The notes beneath the pieces are model-generated. The model made no database searches and was not told the DNA's origin. It was given only the letters and a program-made list of their open reading frames with translations. The position numbers were made by a program, and so were the translations under genes. A stretch of DNA of 64,000 bases from JBLNCE01 sp050260415 (GTDB lineage Bacteria > Bacillota > UBA4882 > JAAYXC01), in assembly GCA_050260415.1 (NCBI GenBank), contig JBLNCE010000096.1, positions 1-64,000 on the forward strand. Direction: 5' to 3'. Positions 17,462 through 25,909 of the stretch are shown piece by piece; position 1 is the first letter of the stretch, and each line of letters starts with the position of its first letter.

Positions 17462-18340
17462 TTATTGTTTCAGAGAACCGATCATGACGCCTTTCACGAA
17501 GTATTTTTGCGCGAAGGGATAGACGCACAGGATCGGCAGCGTCGCCACCACGATGGTGGCATACTTGATATTCTCCGCGATCTGCTCGCGGTCCTGCGTC
17601 ACCCCGCCCATCATATCGGAGACGCTCTGCTGGATCAGGATCTCGCGCAAGACTAGTTGGAGTGGGTATAACAGCTTGTTGCGGAGCATGATCAGGGCGT
17701 TGAAGAAGCTGTTCCAGTGATAGACGGCGTAGAACATGATGATCGTGGCCACCACCGGCTTGCAGACGGGGATGAAGAGCCGGAACAAGATGGTGAAGTC
17801 GTTGGCCCCGTCCAAGCGCGCCGATTCCTCGAGTTCAACCGGGACCGCGGCGAAACTCGTCCGCATGATGATCAGGTTCCAGGTGCTGATGGCCGCCGGC
17901 AGGATCATGGCCCAGATCTTATCCACGATGCCAATCTTGTCCGCAAGCAGGTACAAAGGGATGAATCCGCCGTTGAACTGCATGGTAAAAACGATGGCCA
18001 GCATGAGAAACCTCTGCCCGGGCAGTCCTCTTCGAGAGAGGGCATAAGCGCCGAAGGCAGTCAGCACGAAGTTCAGAGCCGTTCCCAGGACCAGATAGGT
18101 CAAGGTATTGCGGTACCCGATCAGGATCATGGGGTTTTGAAAGACCAGGCGGTAGACGCCGAAACTGGCGTCCTTGAGCGACCAAAAGAGTTTACCGCCC
18201 CTGGCCATGGTGACCGGGTCGCTGACCGAAGCCATCAGGACATAAAGGAGCGGATAGATCGTGACCAATGCCAAGAGGGATAGCGCCATAACGTTAAAGA
18301 CATCAAAGATCCATTCCCCAAGCGATTTTCGATAGATCAT
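17462..18340 (-). CDS. Sugar ABC transporter permease (YtcP type), set 1
   Basis: Inner-membrane permease of 292 residues with about six hydrophobic segments. The EAA loop that contacts the ATPase is visible at ~185-205 (LEESARLDGANDFTI). The C-terminal motif KYFVKGVMIGSLKQ is the family hallmark. The ATG follows AAGGAG by 9 bases, and the gene lies 14 bases after the partner permease gene, in the same operon. It pairs with the 18355 permease to move oligosaccharide delivered by the binding protein at 15772. Confidence 0.9.
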   Translation of the reverse strand: MIYRKSLGEWIFDVFNVMALSLLALVTIYPLLYVLMASVSDPVTMARGGKLFWSLKDASFGVYRLVFQNPMILIGYRNTLTYLVLGTALNFVLTAFGAYALSRRGLPGQRFLMLAIVFTMQFNGGFIPLYLLADKIGIVDKIWAMILPAAISTWNLIIMRTSFAAVPVELEESARLDGANDFTILFRLFIPVCKPVVATIIMFYAVYHWNSFFNALIMLRNKLLYPLQLVLREILIQQSVSDMMGGVTQDREQIAENIKYATIVVATLPILCVYPFAQKYFVKGVMIGSLKQ

Positions 18341-18354
18341 CGTCTAAAACTCCT

Positions 18355-19296
18355 TCACCACAGGCTTGTTTCACTGACCTTGCGGCTGATTTGGTTGGCG
18401 AGCACGACCAGGGTGAAATTGATCACGGAATTGAACAGGTACACGGCCGAAGCGTAACTGAAGTCTTGCAGCAACAGGCCCTGGCGGTAGACGAAAGTGG
18501 AAATAACATCAGCCGTCTCATAGATCATCGGGTTATACAAGAGCAGGACCTTCTCGAATCCGACGGTCATCATGCGCCCGAGGCGGAGAATCAACATGAT
18601 GATAATCGTCGGCGCGATACCGGGCAGGGTGATATGAATAAGCTGATGGAACCGGTTGGCGCCATCAACCGTAGCTTGTTCGTAGAGTTGCGGATCCACG
18701 CTCATAAGGGAGGCCAGGTAAATGATTGAACCCCAACCGACCTCCTGCCAGATAGCCGAGGCGACGTAAACGGGCTGAAAATACCTGGGATCGGTCAGGA
18801 AAGGCTGCGCCTTGATGCCGACCAAGCCGAGAATGGCGTTCAACAAACCGTCGGATTGACAAAAATTAAGAATAAGGCCGGCCACGACGACCACGGAGAT
18901 AAAGTGCGGCATGTAGGTGATGCTCTGTACGATGCGCTTGAAGCGGTGGCCGACCAGTTCGTTCATGAGCAAGGCGAGAACGATCGGCGCCGGGAAGTGG
19001 AAGATGAGATCGAGAAGGTTGATTGAGATTGTGTTGCGGAACAGACGCCAGAAGTAATAGCTATTGAAGAACGCCTCGAAGTGCTTGAAACCGACCCAGG
19101 GGCTTTTCGCGAAACCAAGGAAGATCTTGAAATCCTTGAAAGCGATCAGCGCGCCGTACATCGGCCCGTAGTGAAAGACAAGATAGTACAAAAAGACCGG
19201 TACCAACATGAGGTAAACGTACTTGTACTTCGCGTTCCTTACGAACCAGTTGCTGCGTTTCGTTTCGTACATGAGCGTTGCGTTTTGTGCTCCCAC
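18355..19296 (-). CDS. Sugar ABC transporter permease (LplB type), set 1
   Basis: Inner-membrane permease of 313 residues with about six hydrophobic segments. Family features include YLVFHYGPMYGALIAFKDF near the first membrane segment, an EAA-type loop (QLYEQATVDGANRFHQL) and the C-terminal KVSETSLW. GTG at 19296 follows GGGAG; an internal ATG nine codons on is an alternative. It is the first gene of the three-gene operon whose product imports an oligosaccharide. A membrane AraC-type regulator gene lies just upstream on the same strand. Confidence 0.9.
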   Translation of the reverse strand: MGAQNATLMYETKRSNWFVRNAKYKYVYLMLVPVFLYYLVFHYGPMYGALIAFKDFKIFLGFAKSPWVGFKHFEAFFNSYYFWRLFRNTISINLLDLIFHFPAPIVLALLMNELVGHRFKRIVQSITYMPHFISVVVVAGLILNFCQSDGLLNAILGLVGIKAQPFLTDPRYFQPVYVASAIWQEVGWGSIIYLASLMSVDPQLYEQATVDGANRFHQLIHITLPGIAPTIIIMLILRLGRMMTVGFEKVLLLYNPMIYETADVISTFVYRQGLLLQDFSYASAVYLFNSVINFTLVVLANQISRKVSETSLW

Positions 19297-19670
19297 TATC
19301 GTTAGCTCCCTTCTGTTTGCCGCCCCGCTTTTCCTCCGTGCGCTAGCGGAAACAGCTCGCCGCGACCCAAGCTTGGCAGACTACCGGATTGTCTTAGTTT
19401 CATCATAGGAAGCAATATCCGGACTGTAAATCGCTTGTTCTTCCACGGATGGACGGCATTTTACATTCGGCCGGGGCCGTGATGTGGGTAACTTAAGCAG
19501 TACGCGGACTAGCGGCGCCATAAAGGAGGCCGCGCATGCTAGCGGCGCGATGATTGTTTCAAAGATCCGCGATATACCGGATATCGTCCCACGGATGCGC
19601 CGCGGCATCGAAAAACGGACGGCGCATCCGGCAGCCGTCCGCAATATTGACCGGCAAGTGGTGGCATACC
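19297..19670. other. Upstream region of ABC importer set 1
   Basis: This 374-base stretch between the AraC-type regulator gene and the importer operon should contain the operon promoter. A direct repeat CTAGCGGCGC occurs near 19509 and 19539. No frame here has a ribosome site and homology. I could not assign -10/-35 boxes with confidence. Confidence 0.45.
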
Positions 19671-21956
19671 CTAACCCGCCAAACCGGCGTCTCCCCCTCC
19701 GCCCTCCCGGAACTGTCCCGGCGTTATACCTTCGTATTTCTTGAAGATCCTGATGAAAGTATTGGCGCTCAAATACCCGACCGCCGTCGCCACCTCGCCG
19801 ACCGTAAGCGATTCGTCATGCAGAAGTTTTTTTGCCTTTTCGATCCGCAGACGGTTGAGATAATCGGCAAAGTTGTATCCCGTCTGGTCCTTGAAGAAAC
19901 GGCAGAGATAAGAGGATGATACCTGGGTCTGACCGGCAAGCAACCCCAAACCAAGGTTTGGATCGGCATAGTTGCGTTCCAATACGGAGAGGATCTCCTC
20001 CTTGAGCTGTGTGTTGTGACTCTCGCGACGGCCCGTGATCCATGCACAGATCTGGCCGTACATCTGTTTGAGCCGTTCCCGCATCTCGGGGGCGGTATCG
20101 GTTTGCGTCAACCAACGCTCCGTGCCGGCGTCGGCGCCGAAGACTTCCTCCTCGGCGATGTTCAACTCGTGCAACACTTTGAGGGCTGTACCGAACAAGT
20201 CATAGAAGATGCACCGTATAAGGCCGATCGGTAGCCGCCGCCGCACGAAATTTTCGGTATAGACCTCATCGACCAGGGCGGAGACGGCGGCAAAGTCCCC
20301 CACCTTGACATGGTTGATCAGCTGGCGTTCCCAGTCAAGCGGGTAAAAATAACTCTTGTCGGCCTGCGTGATCTCGTTGAAAGCTGTTATGGCGCAACGG
20401 CCGCTTACGATCTTGTAATCCGCGGCTTGCACGGCCTGGCGGAACGCCTGCGGAATCCCGTCGGTCCCATGGGATACGCTCAGACCAATACCGATCGGGA
20501 TCTGGTAATCCCGATCTAGATTGGCCTGGATCGTTCGCGCCAGTTGCAGCGCGGCGGCCTCTTTATCTCCCTCGGCGTCCAGGACGGCCAGCACGGCGAG
20601 GCGCTCGTCGTCGATCTCCGTGATCGAGCAAGAGATCAGACGCCGGATAGCCTCGGCGGCGGCCAGGGACATGACGCCCAGAACCGCCTCCCCGTTCTTT
20701 TCGGTAAAGAATTCCACATCCACCACCAAGACGGCGAAATCTGCGTTCGGGGACAGATGCAGTGTTTGAAATGCGTCCGCGCTCTCCGTTGCCGAGATAC
20801 GGCCATGCAACAGTCTGCGCAAGAGATTACCCTGCACAAGCGTCTCGTTCTCCTTGAGATACGCCTGGAGATAACGGTTTTCCCGCACCGTCTCTTGCGC
20901 GGTTTCAAGGATCATCGTCAGTTCGTCGCTGCGATCCGGACTCTTGGCGCGCAGCGGCTTGAAGACTTCGAGTATGGCTTGAATGGGCCGGTAGTTGCGC
21001 CATGATAGTATTGTCGCCGTACCGACGCCGACCAGCAGGCACAGCACGAGGACCGCCAGCATCAAGCCCCGGATGGACGAAACCCGCGCGTTGAAGATAT
21101 GCGCCGGTACCATTGATACATAATTCCAGCCCATGATCTCGGACTTTTGGGAATAAACCACGAATCTCTTGCCAGCAATCTTCCGTTCGGTGAAATTGAG
21201 GCCGCTGGGAAAGGTCCAGGCGCCCGGCGGGACCTCTCCCGTGGAGATCAGGACATTGCCCTGCGCGTCCGCGATAAAGGCCACTCCCTGCCGATCGGCG
21301 ACCAGCGGCTCAAATAGTTGTTGCACCTGTTCGCTGTCGATATAGGCCACCATCGTGCCGGCGGATCCGCCCCAGTTGGTCGGCAGCGACTGCATGTAGG
21401 TCAGATACCGTCGCAGCTGGCCCTCCTGGCTGATGTAATCCTGGGCAAAAACGCTGCCATAGTGCGTCTTTTTCAACTGGACAAGCCATTGTTCGTAGTC
21501 AATGCCGATCGGGTGGGCGACCGATTCATAAAAAAACGCCGGCGTATAACGCCCCTGTCTGGAGACTATGGCGTCGGCCTTGATACTGTAAACGTTCAGA
21601 CTGCTGATGAAACGGTTCGGCGCTTGAAAAATGCCTATCTCCTTGAGCAGTCCCATGATCTTGAGGATCTCGTCCGGTCCCTCGCTCGGGCGCAAAAGGA
21701 AGTCGAGCACCCTCGAATTCAATGAAACCTGGCCGGCAAGAAGACCGAGTTCCTGAATACGCAAGTCCATAACCTGCGCCACTTGACTCAGCATCATCTG
21801 GTTTGACTTGCGCACGTCGTCTTCCACTTGCCTTAGGATACGTCCGTAGACAACGCTCCCAATAATGACGATGGGGAGGATCAGGATCGCGATGTACGAG
21901 ATCAAGAAATTTAAGAACACACCTCGATCCCTTACCCGCCAAGCGCATTTGAACAA
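19671..21956 (-). CDS. Membrane-bound AraC-family regulator (YesN-like)
   Basis: One-component sensor-regulator of 761 residues. A transmembrane segment at ~12-36 and another at ~295-320 bracket a ~260-residue extracytoplasmic sensor region. A cytoplasmic linker (~330-640) is followed by a C-terminal AraC-type double helix-turn-helix at ~650-750: LGLLAGQTQVSSSYLCRFFK, then VGEVATAVGYLSANTFIRIF and KYEGITPGQFR. The TTG start follows GAGGAGG by 8 bases. Such proteins typically sense an extracellular sugar or its binding protein and activate the adjacent importer, here 15772-19296. It has a structured region upstream (22215-22253). Confidence 0.88.
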   Translation of the reverse strand: MFKCAWRVRDRGVFLNFLISYIAILILPIVIIGSVVYGRILRQVEDDVRKSNQMMLSQVAQVMDLRIQELGLLAGQVSLNSRVLDFLLRPSEGPDEILKIMGLLKEIGIFQAPNRFISSLNVYSIKADAIVSRQGRYTPAFFYESVAHPIGIDYEQWLVQLKKTHYGSVFAQDYISQEGQLRRYLTYMQSLPTNWGGSAGTMVAYIDSEQVQQLFEPLVADRQGVAFIADAQGNVLISTGEVPPGAWTFPSGLNFTERKIAGKRFVVYSQKSEIMGWNYVSMVPAHIFNARVSSIRGLMLAVLVLCLLVGVGTATILSWRNYRPIQAILEVFKPLRAKSPDRSDELTMILETAQETVRENRYLQAYLKENETLVQGNLLRRLLHGRISATESADAFQTLHLSPNADFAVLVVDVEFFTEKNGEAVLGVMSLAAAEAIRRLISCSITEIDDERLAVLAVLDAEGDKEAAALQLARTIQANLDRDYQIPIGIGLSVSHGTDGIPQAFRQAVQAADYKIVSGRCAITAFNEITQADKSYFYPLDWERQLINHVKVGDFAAVSALVDEVYTENFVRRRLPIGLIRCIFYDLFGTALKVLHELNIAEEEVFGADAGTERWLTQTDTAPEMRERLKQMYGQICAWITGRRESHNTQLKEEILSVLERNYADPNLGLGLLAGQTQVSSSYLCRFFKDQTGYNFADYLNRLRIEKAKKLLHDESLTVGEVATAVGYLSANTFIRIFKKYEGITPGQFREGGGGDAGLAG

Positions 21957-22333
21957 GAATCCCGCCTCCTCAAGGCCCGACTATGCGAGCGTAATCCGTT
22001 ACGTACGGGGGGCGCGGATACGTTATTTCGGCTATGTCTTCCCTCGGTTAATACCTTCTCTATTATCGGACCTAAACCTTCTTGATCCGTTGTGAAAACG
22101 CCCACCTTCTCGTTGGGGCGGAAAGATTGCCAAGCCCGGATCCAGGTCGTGCGCTTGCCCCCGGCCTGGCCTGCGCTGAGCCATCCTCTGCTTTCGCAGG
22201 CTTTCCACATCGTGGCGAAGAGAGGGATGGCAGCGACCCTCTCTTCGCTGCCAAAGGATAGCGGAAGGTACCGTATCGGACGACGGTACCCGACGCGCCT
22301 GGGCGCCAAAAAGGCGGGCCCTGCAACACATAC
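21957..22333. other. Gap between GH2 and AraC-type regulator genes
   Basis: No coding frame with a ribosome site is visible in these 377 bases. They hold the alternative-hairpin element at 22215-22253 and presumably the regulator's promoter, which I cannot place. Confidence 0.45.
22215..22253. promoter_or_regulatory. Two overlapping, mutually exclusive hairpins
   Basis: Stem A pairs 22215-22226 (GCGAAGAGAGGG) with 22237-22248, a perfect 12 bases. Stem B pairs 22228-22235 (TGGCAGCG) with 22246-22253, a perfect 8 bases. The arms interleave and share three bases, so only one stem can form fully, or a pseudoknot can. It lies between the GH2 stop and the AraC-type start, both on the minus strand. 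There is no U tract, so a simple terminator is unlikely. Confidence 0.55.
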
Positions 22334-25258
22334 CTAGCGCAAGACATACCCGAGCAGATTGTTCAGATAGACGGTGGCGACGGGGTCATCACCGTAGCGC
22401 CGCGTCGCCTCGAGCTGACTCAGCAGGACCGCGCCTTTGCCGAGCGGCACCTCGACCAGGCCGTCGTTCTTCAGGAAATTGAAGCATTCGACATAGGTCC
22501 TGACGTGTTCCAGTTTGCGGACGCCATACCCCGATCGCGCGCCGAACAACGTCTTGGCCGGTACGTGATTTTCCTCGGTACCCTGCCTGATGTAACTGCT
22601 GATCACGACGGTATTGCCGTTCCACATCCGGAAATGCTCGGGCGCCAGACCCGCGAAGATGGGCTGCGACCAATCAGCAACATATACGAAGTCGTCGATT
22701 TGGTCGTCCTCTCTCAAGATCCGTAACGGCGTATTATCGATCCAGTCGATCTCAATGGCTTGCCGATCGATATGGTAAACGTCCTGCTCCAGGACCAGGA
22801 TCCGGCCGCCCTCCTTGGCGAATCGGTTCAAAGCGCTCTTGTCGCGCTCGGTCAAGCGTGATAAAGCGCCGGAACCGACGACCACCGCCTCCTCCGCCCC
22901 AAGCGCCGCCGGCATCTCCGCTACATTGCGAAACGGCACGCCCATGCGCGTTAGAAGCGCGGCTGTCCTGCCTTCGGGGTCAAAGAGGCAGACCCGTTTC
23001 CGATACCGATCCGGACGCGGATGCCGCAGCGCGGACGGGGCAACCAAGATGCGCAAGGCGTTATGGGAGAGGACTTCATTCCCCACACGCCATTCAAGTT
23101 CGAGGTCGGCCTCGCTGATCCTGTCCCCGGCAGGATCGGGCAGGACGAGTTCCAGCGGCAGGACCTTTATCTCATAATAACCGACGCGGTCGATCGGGGC
23201 TTGTCCCTCCGCCAGCACGCGTCCCTGACCGTCTTTGACGGCGTAGCTGAGAGCGCTCCCGTGGATATCCCCCCGCGCGGCGTCGTCATTGATCAGGTAT
23301 GCCTCGGCTTTGAGCGGGTCGCCGCCGAATACATGCCTGTGCCAGCATTTGATGCTCGCGTGGGCCGGCTCCATGACTTCCTTGAGGGCCTGGGCGGCCG
23401 GCTTGGGACTGATCTTTTCCTTGGACAGGGGGTGGAAGAACCAGTTGAACAGGGCAAAGGGAGAGACGCCGGAAAGGTTGTTCGTCTCGTCCCGGGAGCG
23501 CCTGAGAATCTCCACGATTTCCTTGAGGAGAAACGCCTGGAACCAGAGGGCGCGCCGGTTTTCCTCGTCGGGGTACCTGCCGATGCGGCGCACGCGCAGG
23601 GGATACTGGTAGAGGTGGCCGTCATCCGCGGTATAGGCCGCCAGGAATTCGGTCAGGATTACCGGTTTATGCATGTCGCGCCAGAACTTGCTGTTCCGCC
23701 GATCCTTCAGGCCGCCCGGCTGCATAGGCTGGCCTTCATCCGGCGACAGGGCTTCCATCATGGCTTGTCCCTTGACGATGGCCTCAAACGAGTAAATGCA
23801 GTTGTCATACCAGCCGCCATAGATGTGCCAATCCCGGATCTCCCCGCCCTCCACCTCCAGCGAATACCCCGCGTTGTGGTAGACGGGCAGGGAGGCGTCC
23901 GCTTCCAGGACCGCCTCGCGCAGATCCTCAAGATAGTGGGCCATCGAATCATAGCCGGTCATCTTTCCCATCTCCGGCAGGAACTCGGACTCGTTCGAGA
24001 GACAATAGATGGCGAGGCAGGGATGGTGTTTGGCCTGACGGACCAGGTCGCGATACTCCCGCTTGGTATTCACGATCTCGGGCGCCTGCTGCATCAGGGG
24101 TCCCTCAAAGATGGCCAGCAGGCCGAACCGGTCGCAGCCACGGAGCCACGCTTGGGACGGCGGTTCGGTATGATACCTGATGCAGTTCAGGTTCAGGTCC
24201 TTGCACATCCCGAGAAACTTCGCGATGTATTCCTCGTCGTGCGCGATCAAGGGGGCCGGCGGGGAGCCGGCCCCGCGCAGGAAATACGGCCTGCCGTTCA
24301 AGTAGAACTTCCGGTCCCTGATCTCGAAGACCTTGAAGCCGATCTCCTTGGCCGCCATGCCCATGGAGGCCCGTTCATCCTCCAATTCCACTTCGAGGCG
24401 GTACAGGTTCGGGGCTTCGGGGCTCCAGGGCTTGACGTCCAGATTATTCCAACGGTAGGTAAGCACGGTCGTTTCTTCAGGCAAGCGCGTATGTTTAAGT
24501 TCTTCCCTGACGACCCGGCCGGAGCCGGGTTCGACCAGCCGCGCCTTGACCGCCAGCATTCTGGGGTCACCGTATGTACGGATGACCGTCGCGGTCAACT
24601 TGAGGCTGTCCAGGGTGGTCGTGACGTCAAAATCGCGCAGATAAGCCTGTCCGGTGGCGTATATCTCGACCGGCTGCCAGATGCCGGCATTGTCCCGCGT
24701 CTCGCCGACCGGAATCTCCAGGGTCCGACCGGGCACGAACATATGGATCCCGCCCTGGTCGAAGCGGCGCTCATCATGGGGATAAAAGCAGTGCTTTCCC
24801 CAGACCTGAACCACGATGGTATTCTCCCGTGAAAAATCGAGATGGGGAGTGATGTCGAACTCAAAGGCGCTGTATGCCCCCAGGTGTTCGCCCGCCAGGT
24901 TGGCGTTAACCCAGACCTTCGCTTTGGCCGCCACCGCCAGGAACCTCAGGTGCACGCGTTGGCCAAGCCATTCTTGGGGGAGGTTTACTTTTTTGCGGTA
25001 CCAGCCTACTCCGAGGTGGTCCTTGAAGGGAGGGACGGCGCCGTCTTTGTAATAGCCGTTCTGGTAGTAGTACTCCCCGACCACGCTCATCCAGCGGGAA
25101 CCGTTCCAACAGTATGGCACCTGGATCGGCTGCCATTCTATTTCCGGGTGGCCGTACAGGTGGGCGTAGATATTCTCGCACTTGAGGTGTCCCGGGGTAA
25201 AATCCCATTCGCCGTCCAACGATATTTTCCGCGGATGCTCCAACATCGGTACCACCAA
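22334..25258 (-). CDS. Glycoside hydrolase family 2 enzyme
   Basis: Protein of 974 residues without a signal peptide, so it is probably cytoplasmic. Domain order follows GH2: sugar-binding jelly roll at ~10-190 (SLDGEWDF, VGWYRKKVNLP), immunoglobulin-like domain at ~190-310, TIM barrel at ~310-620, and a C-terminal extension with a flavodoxin/glutaminase-like appearance (VVVGSGALSRL). The barrel acid/base Asn-Glu is in CLSNESEF near residue 418. GXRYHTEPPSQAWL-type strands match the family. TTG at 25258 or ATG at 25246 could be the start; GAGGT lies upstream of both. Probably hydrolyses imported beta-linked oligosaccharide (galactoside, glucuronide or mannoside). Confidence 0.85.
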   Translation of the reverse strand: MVVPMLEHPRKISLDGEWDFTPGHLKCENIYAHLYGHPEIEWQPIQVPYCWNGSRWMSVVGEYYYQNGYYKDGAVPPFKDHLGVGWYRKKVNLPQEWLGQRVHLRFLAVAAKAKVWVNANLAGEHLGAYSAFEFDITPHLDFSRENTIVVQVWGKHCFYPHDERRFDQGGIHMFVPGRTLEIPVGETRDNAGIWQPVEIYATGQAYLRDFDVTTTLDSLKLTATVIRTYGDPRMLAVKARLVEPGSGRVVREELKHTRLPEETTVLTYRWNNLDVKPWSPEAPNLYRLEVELEDERASMGMAAKEIGFKVFEIRDRKFYLNGRPYFLRGAGSPPAPLIAHDEEYIAKFLGMCKDLNLNCIRYHTEPPSQAWLRGCDRFGLLAIFEGPLMQQAPEIVNTKREYRDLVRQAKHHPCLAIYCLSNESEFLPEMGKMTGYDSMAHYLEDLREAVLEADASLPVYHNAGYSLEVEGGEIRDWHIYGGWYDNCIYSFEAIVKGQAMMEALSPDEGQPMQPGGLKDRRNSKFWRDMHKPVILTEFLAAYTADDGHLYQYPLRVRRIGRYPDEENRRALWFQAFLLKEIVEILRRSRDETNNLSGVSPFALFNWFFHPLSKEKISPKPAAQALKEVMEPAHASIKCWHRHVFGGDPLKAEAYLINDDAARGDIHGSALSYAVKDGQGRVLAEGQAPIDRVGYYEIKVLPLELVLPDPAGDRISEADLELEWRVGNEVLSHNALRILVAPSALRHPRPDRYRKRVCLFDPEGRTAALLTRMGVPFRNVAEMPAALGAEEAVVVGSGALSRLTERDKSALNRFAKEGGRILVLEQDVYHIDRQAIEIDWIDNTPLRILREDDQIDDFVYVADWSQPIFAGLAPEHFRMWNGNTVVISSYIRQGTEENHVPAKTLFGARSGYGVRKLEHVRTYVECFNFLKNDGLVEVPLGKGAVLLSQLEATRRYGDDPVATVYLNNLLGYVLR

Positions 25259-25909
25259 CCTCGCTAATAAAGTGTGATAAATCGCAGAGATACGCGAAAC
25301 TCTATCCTAATCCACCTGGACGGGGGCGGCAAGGCTCTCCGTCAGGTGGTATGGCAGAGCCAGACATGCGTACCGGCCCGATCGGTTAGATACAGGTGGG
25401 ATTCGGAGATGGTATCCGTGTTTCCGTCCGCCCAGAAAGCACCACGCCGAGCAATCCCGCTTTGGCCATCACTGCCGCCTCCTTTAGACTCTTGGTCCTA
25501 AAAGAGGCGTGAAAAACCCCGTCCTGTCGAGCAGCCCAGCCATGGACGGCTTGCTCCATGTGTAGACTCGGGCTTTAGCCGGACGGCGCTGGGGTTTTTC
25601 AGAAAATGGCATCAAACTCACCCCCCGTCCCCCTCTCTAAGTTTAGAGAGGGGGTGCCCGCAGGGCGGGGGTGAGTTGGCAAACGCAGAAGCCGTCTCAT
25701 TTTCATCCTTGGTTGTCCCGGCAGAATACCGGGGTGATACTTCTAAAAAGAGCCGCGAAACCCCCTCAAACCGTGATCGCGCAAAGGCCGCTAAGAACAT
25801 AAAGGGGATTTAGCAGGGTTTTTGCTTCTGTTTTTCTTGGCGATGCTTTGCGTCTTTGCGCGCGTCTAACTCTTACAATCCAAAGCGACCACTCAGCGCC
25901 GGCCGCGCA
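25259..25909. other. Structured intergenic region
   Basis: These 651 bases between the GH94 and GH2 genes hold no convincing gene. They contain a run of three palindromic elements at 25477-25677. Around 25775-25865 there is a low-complexity tract with CGCAAAG / CTTTGCG units in both orientations. Only simple or repetitive DNA is seen. Confidence 0.6.
25477..25677. repeat. Cluster of three REP-like palindromes
   Basis: First: 25477-25487 pairs with 25498-25508 at 10 of 11 positions. Second: TGAAAAACCCC at 25510-25520 pairs with 25591-25601 and encloses shorter stems. Third: 25615-25625 pairs with 25667-25677 around two inner hairpins, 25629-25640 with 25643-25654 and 25656-25659 with 25663-25666, giving a three-way junction. 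This resembles dispersed extragenic palindromes (REP type). Confidence 0.65.

Noticed and set aside
23021..24832. 603-residue plus-strand open frame
   Set aside because: Antisense to the GH2 gene, which has clear domain order and catalytic residues; the frame has no recognisable motif.
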